Assembly (NCBI GenBank): GCA_016290135.1
Contig: JAEESW010000011.1
Location: 1-64,000, forward strand
Direction: 5' to 3'
Length of the DNA: 64,000 nucleotides
From: a bacterium
GTDB taxonomy: Bacteria; UBP6; UBA1177
In this document: positions 8,000-16,729 of the stretch, piece by piece
Numbering within the stretch: the stretch's first letter is position 1
Layout: the number at the start of each line of letters is the position of its first letter
Translations under genes and position numbers: made by a program
The notes under the pieces: generated by a model
Told to the model about the DNA's origin: nothing
Seen by the model: the letters and a program-made list of their open reading frames with translations, nothing else
Database searches by the model: none

Positions 8000-9334
8000 A
8001 TGTCGAGATTTTTCCGCTTTCTGCTTCCGCTGGCTTTTGCCGCGGTGTTCATGTCCTGTGATTCGGACACGAAATACATTTATCCGCCCGAAGGTGTCGT
8101 GAACCGCATCACCGATTTCTATTTTTTTGATGACGGAAAGAGTTTTATCTATCTCAGCAGCAATATGAACCGCAGATACGATTTCGGCGAGCTGGTCCTT
8201 ATGGAGATCGACGATGCGGGCGATCTGGTCTACAAGAACTCGCTCCTTGTCCCGTCGATCGCCGGAAAAATGACAGTTTCGGCTGACGAGAAGGATGTCT
8301 ATATCACGACGCGTGACAAACACGGTGTCGTAAGAGCCAAGGTCGTCGGGAAATCCGGTTCCTACAGGCTGCAGTACGAAGAGGGGACGAAAGGAGACTA
8401 CCCCGATATCCTGAAAACGAAGAAAGAGCCGTATGCCATGACTTTGAGCGAAGATGAGTCGAAACTCATGGTCACCCACATACTCAACGGCGAACTTTCG
8501 GTCATCGACACCGAAGAGTGGAAAGTTATAAAGACATCGAAACTCAAATACGGCGTAACAGAAATACTTTACGACAAAAATTCGGGTTACTACCTCGCTT
8601 CGCACAGAAGTTCGGGCAACATTTCGCTCATCGAGGCGAAAGAGACTCTCGAAGAATTCGTCGTCGCTGTGAGAGAGCTTCCGATCGACCTTCCGACAAA
8701 GGGGTTCGACGTCCGCTCGCTCAAGCAGTCGGGTGACGGAGAGGTCTTTTACGCAGTTTTTCAGAACACCTACAACGAAGATACTTACGAATATGCTTAT
8801 GATGAGGATACCGCTCCGCAGATCGTCACTTTCAAAATCGAAGACAAGGAGCTCAAGATCGTGAAGAGTCTCACGGTCGCCGGAAATCTGGGTGAAATGG
8901 CAGTCCTGCCTTACAGCTCCGAGACTCCGGAAGAGGATGAGGAAAGTGCCGGTGACGATGCTGAAAAAGGCGATGACGGTGATGATTCTGAAGCGAACGG
9001 CTTTGTAAGAGCTGAAGAGGAAACGACGGACGACAGCGATGCGGCATCGGAAGAAAATGAGAAGACTTCAAAGCGTATCGGGGACATGATCTTTGTCTCT
9101 GTTCCGAAAGAGGAAAAGCTGCTGGTCATCGATTCCGCGAGAAACTCGATCCGCGATGAAATTTCCTACAAAGACGACAAAAAGGACTGCCATCCCTATC
9201 AGCTCTATGCAAAAAGCACAGGGAATACGACAGGCTATCTCTTTGTTTCATGTTTCCAGGACGACAGGGCGTATCTCTATTCGATAGACCTTATGTCTGA
9301 GGAGATAATTAAAAAGATCGGGGTCCTTGAATGA
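8000..9334 (+). CDS. Lipoprotein with beta-propeller-like repeats
   Basis: 444 residues from ATG 8000, with AGGGGG upstream; a longer frame from 7946 would overlap the acyltransferase and has no site. The leader SRFFRFLLPLAFAAVFMSCD ends in a lipobox-like cysteine. The mature part contains repeating strand-rich units (YLSSNMNRRYDFGELVLMEI, KMTVSADEKDVYITTRDKHG, EDESKLMVTHILNGELSVID) like the YVTN/lactonase-type propeller families. An acidic insert of about 55 residues (Glu/Asp-rich) lies near 310-365. It ends in an ATGA overlap with the next lipoprotein. A ligand or partner cannot be named. Confidence 0.65.
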   Translation: MSRFFRFLLPLAFAAVFMSCDSDTKYIYPPEGVVNRITDFYFFDDGKSFIYLSSNMNRRYDFGELVLMEIDDAGDLVYKNSLLVPSIAGKMTVSADEKDVYITTRDKHGVVRAKVVGKSGSYRLQYEEGTKGDYPDILKTKKEPYAMTLSEDESKLMVTHILNGELSVIDTEEWKVIKTSKLKYGVTEILYDKNSGYYLASHRSSGNISLIEAKETLEEFVVAVRELPIDLPTKGFDVRSLKQSGDGEVFYAVFQNTYNEDTYEYAYDEDTAPQIVTFKIEDKELKIVKSLTVAGNLGEMAVLPYSSETPEEDEESAGDDAEKGDDGDDSEANGFVRAEEETTDDSDAASEENEKTSKRIGDMIFVSVPKEEKLLVIDSARNSIRDEISYKDDKKDCHPYQLYAKSTGNTTGYLFVSCFQDDRAYLYSIDLMSEEIIKKIGVLE

Positions 9335-10986
9335 GAAATTTGCGCGGATTATTTTTGACCTTCCTGCTCCTGCTCCTTTCCGTATCCTGCAGCGACGGCG
9401 GGCCCAACTATGTTTTCGACAGTCCGGCTGCATATACGACGGTCCAGGGAACAGTGTGCAAAAACGGACGCAGTTCCTATATGGCTTTCGTGGTCGACAA
9501 TACTTTCAAATACGGCGCGAGGATAAAAAAGATCAGCGGCTGTGAAAGGAAGATCGACAAAAGTCTGAAAGACAAACGCGACAAAAAGCGCGGTATCTAT
9601 GTAGGCGGAACAGGCGTTTCGATTGACAAGATAATCTCAGACGGAGAGGCTGTAGTCGCAGTCGCTTCGACAGGCCGTGTGGCGGCAGACCACAGAAAAG
9701 ACGACAAAAAAGAGGAAATGCGTCTTCCCGACCACAAAGGAAGGATTGTTCTGAGAAAGTTCGACAACAAAGTCGAGCATGTAAAAGAATTCAACCGCAG
9801 CCTGCTTCTCGATTTCTATCCTGAGATAGTGAAGAACTTCAACAACGAAGGTTTTTTCTTTTCCGGTTCCGATTTTGCGGCCTACTACATCGGTTTTGTC
9901 GATACTGAAGGTGTCGGAAGCTGGAAAGAGACAGATTTTCCGGTCTCAGAAATTGCCGTTATCGGCAAAAAAGCCTACCTTTTCGACGATATCACAGGAA
10001 AAGTCTACACGGCTGACTCCTCTCTCGAACCTGAGGAAGCGCTTCTTCTTGACGACTACAAAGAAGGGCGCATGGCTCATCTTTACGGCGGAAAGCTCGC
10101 GTTTTTCAAAGATAACAGGCTCGAGGTGTTCGATGCCGGCCTCAACTCTTTGAACACGCTCGAAATGCCTGAGGGCTTCGATATTTCCGCAGTGAATGTT
10201 TTTCCCTACAGTAACGGCTACAAATACAGAAAATTCGAGGGAGATATGCTCACGGAAAAAGTTCAGGTCTTTAAAAAGGATATCTCCGATGAAGAAAAAG
10301 AGGCTCTTTCGGAAGAAAACATCTCTGTTTCGTCCGCATGGGAGACTATTGACGCAGAGAGCGGCGATATAGTCTGGATAGCGATGAAGAACGGCTATGT
10401 GAGAGCCTACGATTTTGCTTCGGGAAGCTGGCTGGTCGAGCCGTTTGATGCAAAGGCGACTTCGACTTACGAACTTGAAATGAGGCCTTATCTTGCCTCA
10501 AGCTACTCATCTTTCCCGAAAAACAGCGCTACGACCTATGACAATGCACCTTTCGTGGATAAGGTGGCGGTAGCGCGCGGTCTCACATCGCCGATGATAT
10601 ACAGGTTCGTCTATGAAGGTCTGGACGATGAAGGCTCGTTCACGAAAGGGACATACACAGTCACTCGCGAGACCTTCGGGCAGAAAGTGTTCGCCGGCAA
10701 TGCCACGGAGCTTGCAAGCGGTGATGACGGGGACTCTTTTTCGTTCGAAGACGACTATATAGCGGTCGTTATCAAACGCTCCGACGACAGCTTTGAGACT
10801 GAGCCCGAAACTTCATTCTATCTTTCGATCGGGCAGGGGGTCCCGTTTGTAGGATTTGCGTCGGCAGACGCGATGACAAGCATCGAAAGTCCCTCCCCGC
10901 TCAGATTTTTCGGTTTCTCGGCTCTTACACGCAGATTCGTCGAATATAACATGTTTAAAGACGAAGTTGAAAAGGTCTATAAATAG
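9331..10986 (+). CDS. Lipoprotein of unknown function, coupled to the propeller lipoprotein
   Basis: 551 residues starting in an ATGA overlap. The leader ends in LLSVSC followed by SDGG, a good lipobox. The rest is strand-rich and soluble-looking; segments such as EIAVIGKKAYLFDDITGKVY and GKLAFFKDNRLEVFDAGLNS suggest another propeller-like fold related in style to the preceding gene. No family recognised. Translational coupling implies a stoichiometric partner of the preceding lipoprotein. The LolA gene nine bases downstream could serve their sorting. Confidence 0.6.
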   Translation: MRNLRGLFLTFLLLLLSVSCSDGGPNYVFDSPAAYTTVQGTVCKNGRSSYMAFVVDNTFKYGARIKKISGCERKIDKSLKDKRDKKRGIYVGGTGVSIDKIISDGEAVVAVASTGRVAADHRKDDKKEEMRLPDHKGRIVLRKFDNKVEHVKEFNRSLLLDFYPEIVKNFNNEGFFFSGSDFAAYYIGFVDTEGVGSWKETDFPVSEIAVIGKKAYLFDDITGKVYTADSSLEPEEALLLDDYKEGRMAHLYGGKLAFFKDNRLEVFDAGLNSLNTLEMPEGFDISAVNVFPYSNGYKYRKFEGDMLTEKVQVFKKDISDEEKEALSEENISVSSAWETIDAESGDIVWIAMKNGYVRAYDFASGSWLVEPFDAKATSTYELEMRPYLASSYSSFPKNSATTYDNAPFVDKVAVARGLTSPMIYRFVYEGLDDEGSFTKGTYTVTRETFGQKVFAGNATELASGDDGDSFSFEDDYIAVVIKRSDDSFETEPETSFYLSIGQGVPFVGFASADAMTSIESPSPLRFFGFSALTRRFVEYNMFKDEVEKVYK

Positions 10987-10995
10987 GAGGAAAAA

Positions 10996-11685
10996 ATGAA
11001 ATTTATAAAAATTCTTTTCATTCTGCTTTTCGCATTTGCACCGCTTTTTGCAGCAGATGCACCGAAAGAAGCTCAGAAAAACGAGGCTGAAAGCATAGCC
11101 GCGGCTATTCTCGGACAGTATAACGATCTCAAAAGTTTTTCCGCGAAATTCGACCGCGTAACGACGCAGAACGCCACCGGAAAAAAGAGTCACGACAACG
11201 GAACGGTCATGTTCGTTGCTCCAGGCGACATCAGGATGGACGCTCTCATGGGCGGCAAAATGGTCGAGCAGGTCATCGTCGATTCGCAGAAGACATCCAT
11301 CATCAACTTCGAGAAAAAGAATGTCATGGTGAAGAAATCGGCGAACGAAGCGGCTGAATACCTGGCTTTCCTCAAAGGTCTCGATGAAGTGAGCAAAAAG
11401 TTCACGATAGGCGATTCCACCGGCACGATCGAAAAGGCGAAAAAAACCGGAATGGTGATAAAAGACGGCTCCAAAATGCTCAAACTCACCCCGAAAACGC
11501 CCAACCAGCAGGTGAAATACATCTTCATCACCGCGATAAACAACGAGATCGACAGCGTCATCATCATCGATCTCATGAAAAACATGACCCAGTTCACCTT
11601 CAGCGACATCAAACGCAATCCGGCTATCGACAAAAAGGAATTCAAAGTGAACATCCCTGCAGGATTTGAAGTCACCGATTTTTAA
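10996..11685 (+). CDS. LolA-like outer-membrane lipoprotein carrier
   Basis: 229 residues with AGGAGG before the ATG. A signal peptide (KFIKILFILLFAFAPLFA) precedes a LolA/LolB-type domain: FSAKFDRVT, then the G.VMFVAPGDIRMD strand pair that in LolA lines the lipid-binding groove, and a late FSDIKRNPAID with PAGFEV near the end. LolA ferries lipoproteins through the periplasm to the outer membrane. The name is family-level: related DUF4292 or MucB-type proteins share this fold. Its place directly after two lipoprotein genes fits the role. Confidence 0.75.
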   Translation: MKFIKILFILLFAFAPLFAADAPKEAQKNEAESIAAAILGQYNDLKSFSAKFDRVTTQNATGKKSHDNGTVMFVAPGDIRMDALMGGKMVEQVIVDSQKTSIINFEKKNVMVKKSANEAAEYLAFLKGLDEVSKKFTIGDSTGTIEKAKKTGMVIKDGSKMLKLTPKTPNQQVKYIFITAINNEIDSVIIIDLMKNMTQFTFSDIKRNPAIDKKEFKVNIPAGFEVTDF

Positions 11686-11720
11686 AAGATAAAGATCACC
11701 ACATATTTCAAGGAGTTGAA

Positions 11721-14156
11721 ATGAAACAAAAAATTCCTGTGATCGAGTATAAAAAGGATTTTTTCTATACCGAGATAACTCTCTGTTTTCCGGGCGGAAG
11801 CTCGCTCGAAGACGACAAGACGCTCGGTTTTGCCCATTTCTGCGAGCATCTGGCGTTCAAGCTCAAAGCCGACGGGGTCTCCATTTTTGAATTCGTCTCG
11901 GCTTTGGGGGGAAGCAGCAACGCATACACTTCGCACGACATCATAGCTTTTGAGATCATGGTGCAGAGCCGCTACAGCACAAAAGTCCTCGGATTTCTGG
12001 AGAAGATCTTCAACACTTCTTTCATGACGATAACTGATGCCGATTTCAGGGAGGAGCGGAGAGTCGTTCTTGAGGAAATGGCGATGTATGACGACAGCCC
12101 CGCGGACAATCTGCACGAAGCGCTGATGCACAACATGTACACGGATCACACTTACGGACAGAAGATCCTGGGCGAAGAGCGCACGGTAGGCAGGGCCTCG
12201 AAAAAAGCTGTCGCCGATTTCTGGAAGGAGCGTGTCTTCAATTCGCCTTACCTGGTCATTGCAGGCGGTTTTGAAGGAAAGCCTTCGATGGAGCTCGATG
12301 TAAACCCAGACTGGAAAAGGGGAAAGCTCACGCCGTGGAAAGGAAAGACGCGTTTTGGAATGGAGAACAGGCAGAACAAGTGCTACTTCGCCGCAGGCTG
12401 GGATCTCCCGCCGCACACAGGCAGGATAGAGGCGATAATGAATCTTATCATGGCGATAACCTACAGCATGGACAGCGGAGTGCTCTACAATGAACTCGTT
12501 TACGAACACAACACTTTCGATACCTACATCGAAGGCTGCGAGACCGGTGTCGCGGGTTCCACTTACGTTCAGCTCGGCGCGATGCCGGCAACGAATGTGA
12601 AAAAGCGCCTTGAAAAGTGGGCTAAAGTGTGGGAGAGCCTTGAATTTACGCAAAGCCGGGTGGCAAAAGCGCGCGAAGTGCTCCTCAGCAAGGAATTCTT
12701 CAATTCGGAAGGGTTGGGAAACACGCCGGCGATAATGCAGAAAAGTTTCCTTCTCTACAAAGACGCGGAAAAACTCGACCGCGACTACTTCTACGAACTT
12801 TTCCACCTTACGGCCGATGACCTCAACAGATTCAAAAGGGAAAATCTCGGTTTCGACAAAGTCTTCATTGGTTTTTCCAAGCCGGAGAGATGCGCTTTTG
12901 ATATCGCTTCCTTTGAATTTCCTGCTTCAAAAACTTCCAAAGAGAGCAAGGAACTCGGCATTGTAAAAAGCGGGAAGCTCAAGTGCTTCGTCAAAAAACT
13001 CGACGGCTCGCCTTTTGTGAGCGGCTGCATACTCAAAAAGGGCGGCGCGCAGATGAATCTCAAAAACCTTCCCGGTTCGTTCAAACTCGCAGTCTCATCG
13101 ATCTTCGCTTCGGCTGACGGAATGACTTTTGACGAGACAAACAGCTATCTCGACAAATTCGGGATCAGGATAAAGCCCGTCAACAGCAACTCTTACGCAG
13201 GGATCGAATGGACGGCGCGCGACAGTTTTGTCGATGAGGCTGTCGATATAGTCAAGCGCTTCTTCGACAACAAGATCAAAGAGGAGGATTTCGAAAAAGA
13301 GAAGCAGAGTGTTCTCTCAAACCTTTCGATGATGCAGGAGTATCCTGAATATTTTATCAGTGCAGCCACAAACAGGGAGCTCTTCGGCGGGACTCCGTGG
13401 GAATACCTTTCGGACGGAACGGTGGAGTCTGTCTCCAAAATGACTGTCGCCGATGCGCGGAAAGTGCGCGACACATTCATCAACAAAAACGACTTCGTCA
13501 TGGCGATAGCCGGAGCGGCGGAAACAAAGACCGCAGAGAGGCTCCTTTCCTGCTTCAAAGAGGGGAGAAGCACGCTCGAAACTGTGTCTGCCGGACTCAG
13601 ACCTTTGAGCGGAGACACGATAAAGATCCCGGTAAAAGGCAAAGATCAGGCATATATTTCAAAAATTTTCAGAGGCCCCTCGCATTACGACAAGGATTTC
13701 GACACGATGCGCCTTCTTGAATGCTATCTTTCAGGTGAACGTTCCCCGCTTTTCACCGAACTCAGAGAGAAAAGCGGCCTCGTCTATACATTTTCGTTTT
13801 CGGTATCGAATACTCCGGTCGGCGGCGCGGCCAGTTTCACTGCCATAACGAGCCCTGAAAAGATCAAGGCGGTGCAGGATGTCTTTGAAAAGACAGTCGA
13901 GGAGATCAGAAACGGGAAACTTCTCGAAGAACGCCTGAACGAAACGAAAAACACACTGGCGACATCGTTTGCAAAGGCGGTGCAGAGCAGCAGCTTCCAC
14001 TCAAGCAACATCGTGATCGAAGAAGTCCTCGGGCTCAAAGCGGGGACTTACCTGAAGCAGCTCGAGATAATCAATGCCATCACTCCTGAAATGATCCGCG
14101 CGGCAGCCGAAAAGTGGCTCAAGAAAGGGACTTGGATCATGAGCGGGGCAGTGTAG
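11721..14156 (+). CDS. M16-family zinc peptidase, two-domain
   Basis: 811 residues with AAGGAG before the ATG. The inverted zinc motif HXXEH appears as HFCEHLAFK near residue 47-51, with the distal ligand region in REERRVVLEEM near 115-125. This is the pitrilysin/PqqL-type active site. The second half (about 420-811) is the usual inactive homologous domain, including the R/Y-type region SGLVYTFSFSVSN. No signal peptide is visible, so it is probably cytoplasmic. Last gene of the acyltransferase-lipoprotein-lolA run, 35 bases after lolA. Confidence 0.85.
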   Translation: MKQKIPVIEYKKDFFYTEITLCFPGGSSLEDDKTLGFAHFCEHLAFKLKADGVSIFEFVSALGGSSNAYTSHDIIAFEIMVQSRYSTKVLGFLEKIFNTSFMTITDADFREERRVVLEEMAMYDDSPADNLHEALMHNMYTDHTYGQKILGEERTVGRASKKAVADFWKERVFNSPYLVIAGGFEGKPSMELDVNPDWKRGKLTPWKGKTRFGMENRQNKCYFAAGWDLPPHTGRIEAIMNLIMAITYSMDSGVLYNELVYEHNTFDTYIEGCETGVAGSTYVQLGAMPATNVKKRLEKWAKVWESLEFTQSRVAKAREVLLSKEFFNSEGLGNTPAIMQKSFLLYKDAEKLDRDYFYELFHLTADDLNRFKRENLGFDKVFIGFSKPERCAFDIASFEFPASKTSKESKELGIVKSGKLKCFVKKLDGSPFVSGCILKKGGAQMNLKNLPGSFKLAVSSIFASADGMTFDETNSYLDKFGIRIKPVNSNSYAGIEWTARDSFVDEAVDIVKRFFDNKIKEEDFEKEKQSVLSNLSMMQEYPEYFISAATNRELFGGTPWEYLSDGTVESVSKMTVADARKVRDTFINKNDFVMAIAGAAETKTAERLLSCFKEGRSTLETVSAGLRPLSGDTIKIPVKGKDQAYISKIFRGPSHYDKDFDTMRLLECYLSGERSPLFTELREKSGLVYTFSFSVSNTPVGGAASFTAITSPEKIKAVQDVFEKTVEEIRNGKLLEERLNETKNTLATSFAKAVQSSSFHSSNIVIEEVLGLKAGTYLKQLEIINAITPEMIRAAAEKWLKKGTWIMSGAV

Positions 14157-14190
14157 GCCATAATGTCGTAATATCGGTATAAAATCAGCC
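14157..14190. repeat. Intergenic palindromic repeat, copy 1 (short form)
   Basis: GGCCATAATG and a TCGTAATATCGGTAT core directly after the M16 peptidase stop, with GGC...GCC ends. Its reverse complement matches about 19 of 23 bases of the core of the element at 42634-42694. It may act as a transcript end or stabilising hairpin. Confidence 0.5.
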
Positions 14191-14312
14191 AGTTAAGCGA
14201 TTTTTTCAACTTTTTTCGGAATTTTTGTCAGAAAAATCCTGCATTTCAGCAACTAAATATGAGAAGCCGGCGTGATCGCCAGTCGTTTGTTTTTTTATTT
14301 AGGAGGCGAGCC

Positions 14313-14390
14313 ATGGATATCAGGATGCTTTTGGCAACAGTTCTCTCGTTCATATTCACTCTTGTTCTGATCGGATGCGGTCTGATATAG
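14313..14390 (+). CDS. Very small lipoprotein-like peptide (25 residues)
   Basis: An ATG preceded by the strong site AGGAGGCGAGCC opens 25 codons: MDIRMLLATVLSFIFTLVLI followed by GCGLI and a TAG. It is a bare lipoprotein leader: a hydrophobic helix ending in a lipobox (LIGC), leaving a mature peptide of only four residues after cleavage. Comparable tiny lipoproteins (entericidin-like, LptM-like) are known in other bacteria. The excellent ribosome site and the lipobox together argue for a real gene; no homologue can be named. Confidence 0.5.
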   Translation: MDIRMLLATVLSFIFTLVLIGCGLI

Positions 14391-14467
14391 CACGAATTAT
14401 AATTATGCAAAATTAAGCATAATTTCATAAAAAATCTGCAAACTTAACCAAAATTGGAGTAAAAAAT

Positions 14468-14495
14468 TTGCAAAAAGATTTTTTTTGTCTATAAT
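14468..14495 (+). promoter_or_regulatory. Sigma70-type promoter for the barrel protein gene
   Basis: TTGCAA at 14468-14473 and TATAAT at 14490-14495, 16 bases apart, in an AT-rich stretch about 37 bases before the start of the following secreted protein. Confidence 0.6.
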
Positions 14496-14531
14496 CCCGC
14501 CGTTATTTTTTTGTTTTCTTTTAGGAGGAAA

Positions 14532-15803
14532 ATGATGAAACGCTTTATGTTTATGCTTTCAATCGTCTTTATTTTTGCTTCGTTAACGGCTCAGGAAGCT
14601 CCGGCTGAAGCTCCTAAGGCTGACGAAAATCAACCCGCGGCAGAACAGGCTGCCCCGGCAGAACAGGCTCCGGCTGCTGAACAGGCTGCTCCTGCAGAAG
14701 AACCTGCAAAAGAAGAAGCTCCGGCTCCCGCTGAAGAACCTGCAAAGGAAGAACCTGCAAAAGAAGAGCCTGCAAAAGAAGAGGCTACCGCTGAAGAACC
14801 CGCAAAAGAAGAAGCTCCTGCAGAAGAAGTTAAAGAGGAAGCTCCGGCTGACAACTGCAACTGCCCGAAGTGCGATGCACCCGCTGAAGAAGCTCCGGTC
14901 GCTGATCCGCATCACTTCATCTACTTCAAGCCCCAGCTTTCGGCAAGCTACACCCACAACCGCTATGTCGCAGGAAAGGCTGACGGTCACTACTTCCAGA
15001 CGGATGCGAACATTGTCCTTAACTACAAATACAAAAAGGATATGCACGAAGTCCTTACCGACCTTAACTGGAAAGAAGGCGTAAGCTACACTCCCGCATT
15101 CGACGGCTGGGTAATCGCAAACGACCTTTTCAAGATCGATTTCCGTTACAACCTTATGTTCCACAAGATCGCCGGTTACTACCTGAAAGCCGGTCTTGAG
15201 ACCCATTTCCTTCCGGGATATGACTACCGCAGCGATGAGATGACCTATCAGGATCAGGAAGAAAAAGAGATCGCTAAAGGCAAAAAGAAATATAAAACTT
15301 CAAAACCGGGCAAACCTTTCTATCTTACGGAAGGAACCGGTATCTTCGTCCGTCCGGTCGAGGAAGAATCTGCAAACCTCGAAATCTATGCTGGTCTTGC
15401 AGGCAGAGAAGTATGGGTCGGCGATTCCTATGTAGTCTCCGATGTCGAAGGCGATGTCGCAACTCTTAAAGCTCTTGACGATGTTTACGAACTCGGCGGA
15501 GAGGCTGGTCTCCTTCTTAAAGGCTACCTCCACAAGAGAGTGCTTTCCTACGACCTTATGTCGAGAGTCATCATGCCTTTCGTATTTGACAAGGACATCT
15601 ACAGAGACAGCGAAGGCGAATTCAAATATTCAGACGCTATCCAGTTCGAAACGCGTTTCAGACTTGACATCAGCGTTCACGAATATGTCGCTTTCAACTA
15701 TGAGCTCAACCTCAAGAGAGATTTCTCGACGATCCGCGACTGGCAGGTATCGAACGCTCTTTACCTCTCGGTATTCTACGAACTCGACAAGAGATTCAAC
15801 TAA
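14532..15803 (+). CDS. Outer-membrane beta-barrel protein with Ala/Pro/Glu-rich periplasmic linker
   Basis: 423 residues from ATG 14532 (a second ATG follows at once), with AGGAGG upstream. A signal peptide (KRFMFMLSIVFIFASLTAQ) is followed by about 85 residues of imperfect EEPAKEEAPA repeats, then a CNCPKCD motif. The C-terminal ~300 residues have alternating aromatic strands (HHFIYFKPQLSASYTHNRY, FNYELNLKRDF, ALYLSVFYELDKRFN), consistent with a 10-12 strand barrel. The extended acidic linker could span the periplasm. The same design, leader plus Glu/Pro linker plus Cys cluster plus barrel, recurs at 44899. Function unknown. Confidence 0.7.
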   Translation: MMKRFMFMLSIVFIFASLTAQEAPAEAPKADENQPAAEQAAPAEQAPAAEQAAPAEEPAKEEAPAPAEEPAKEEPAKEEPAKEEATAEEPAKEEAPAEEVKEEAPADNCNCPKCDAPAEEAPVADPHHFIYFKPQLSASYTHNRYVAGKADGHYFQTDANIVLNYKYKKDMHEVLTDLNWKEGVSYTPAFDGWVIANDLFKIDFRYNLMFHKIAGYYLKAGLETHFLPGYDYRSDEMTYQDQEEKEIAKGKKKYKTSKPGKPFYLTEGTGIFVRPVEEESANLEIYAGLAGREVWVGDSYVVSDVEGDVATLKALDDVYELGGEAGLLLKGYLHKRVLSYDLMSRVIMPFVFDKDIYRDSEGEFKYSDAIQFETRFRLDISVHEYVAFNYELNLKRDFSTIRDWQVSNALYLSVFYELDKRFN

Positions 15804-15816
15804 CCGGTGTGTCAGA

Positions 15817-15840
15817 AGAGACGTTTCATGAAACGTCTCT
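15817..15840. terminator. Perfect 24-base palindrome between convergent genes
   Basis: AGAGACGTTT at 15817-15826, CATG loop, AAACGTCTCT at 15831-15840. It sits between the stop of the barrel gene and the stop of miaA on the other strand, so it can serve both directions. No long U-tract follows, so termination efficiency is uncertain. Confidence 0.5.
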
Positions 15841-16729
15841 ACGATTCCAAGATTTCCTCAGGATCTTTCCACACGACATAGTCACGGTTCCTAAGCCATG
15901 TGAGTTGTCTTTTTGCAAGATGTCTCGTATTCTGCGCAATAAGCTCCGAGAGTTCTTCGATCGAGGCGATCCCGCCTTTCAGATAGCGTTCCGTTTCGAT
16001 ATACCCGATAGAATTGAGTGCTTTGCAATTCGAGGAGTCGAACCCTTTTTCGTTGATCGCACGGACTTCTCCGACAAGTCCTGATTCAAGCATGATGCGC
16101 GTCCTCAAGTTGATATTTTCGTAAAGTTTTTCCCGCGGGATCCTTATCCCGAAAGCCGTGAATTTGCCGGAATAGGCGTTTATTCTTGCCATGCGGTTCC
16201 ATTCGGAAAGAGTCTTTCCTGTCGTTCTTGCGACGAAAAGCCCCCGTTTTATCCGCTGCCTGTCGTTTGGTGAAGAGATGTTTCCAGCCCATTCAGGATC
16301 GGTCTTCTGAAGTTCCTCGAAAAGGTCCTCTGTTGAAACAGGCCTGAATTTTTCTTCAAAGAGCCGCATCGTTTCTTCATCGGCTGCCGGAACCGGTGAA
16401 AGTCCGTTTATCAAAGCGTCAACATAAAAATTGGTGCCTCCGACAACTATCGGAGTTTTGCCCGATCTCTCGATTTTTTCGATTACCGGCAGGGCGGAAG
16501 AGATGTAGATCCCTGCGCTGATATCGTCTTTCAGATCGCGTATCCCTATGAGGTGATGCGGGATATCCTGCATTTCTTCGCGAGTCGGAGCCGCCGAACC
16601 GATCACTAGATCTTTGTAGATCTGGACAGAGTCGGCGCCGATAATCTCGCCGTTGAGTTTTTTTGCGAGTTTGATCGAAAGGCTTGTTTTTCCTGAAGCC
16701 GTCGGCCCCAAAATGAATATAAGAGTCAT
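15839..16729 (-). CDS. miaA: tRNA dimethylallyltransferase
   Basis: 296 residues. The P-loop GPTASGKTSL, GADSVQIYKDL and VVGGTNFYVDAL motifs define MiaA, which isopentenylates A37 of tRNAs reading UNN codons. Length is typical. Its start overlaps the mutL stop by four bases, the classic mutL-miaA pairing, so the two are translated in series. Confidence 0.95.
   Translation of the reverse strand: MTLIFILGPTASGKTSLSIKLAKKLNGEIIGADSVQIYKDLVIGSAAPTREEMQDIPHHLIGIRDLKDDISAGIYISSALPVIEKIERSGKTPIVVGGTNFYVDALINGLSPVPAADEETMRLFEEKFRPVSTEDLFEELQKTDPEWAGNISSPNDRQRIKRGLFVARTTGKTLSEWNRMARINAYSGKFTAFGIRIPREKLYENINLRTRIMLESGLVGEVRAINEKGFDSSNCKALNSIGYIETERYLKGGIASIEELSELIAQNTRHLAKRQLTWLRNRDYVVWKDPEEILES

Noticed and set aside
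11682-12806. 374-codon open frame on the minus strand
   Set aside because: It lies opposite the M16 peptidase, has no ribosome site and shows no domain; a shadow of the true frame.
14583-15206. 207-codon Ser/Phe/Cys-rich open frame on the minus strand
   Set aside because: It is the complement of the PAKEE repeats of the barrel protein, where stop codons are rare by composition.
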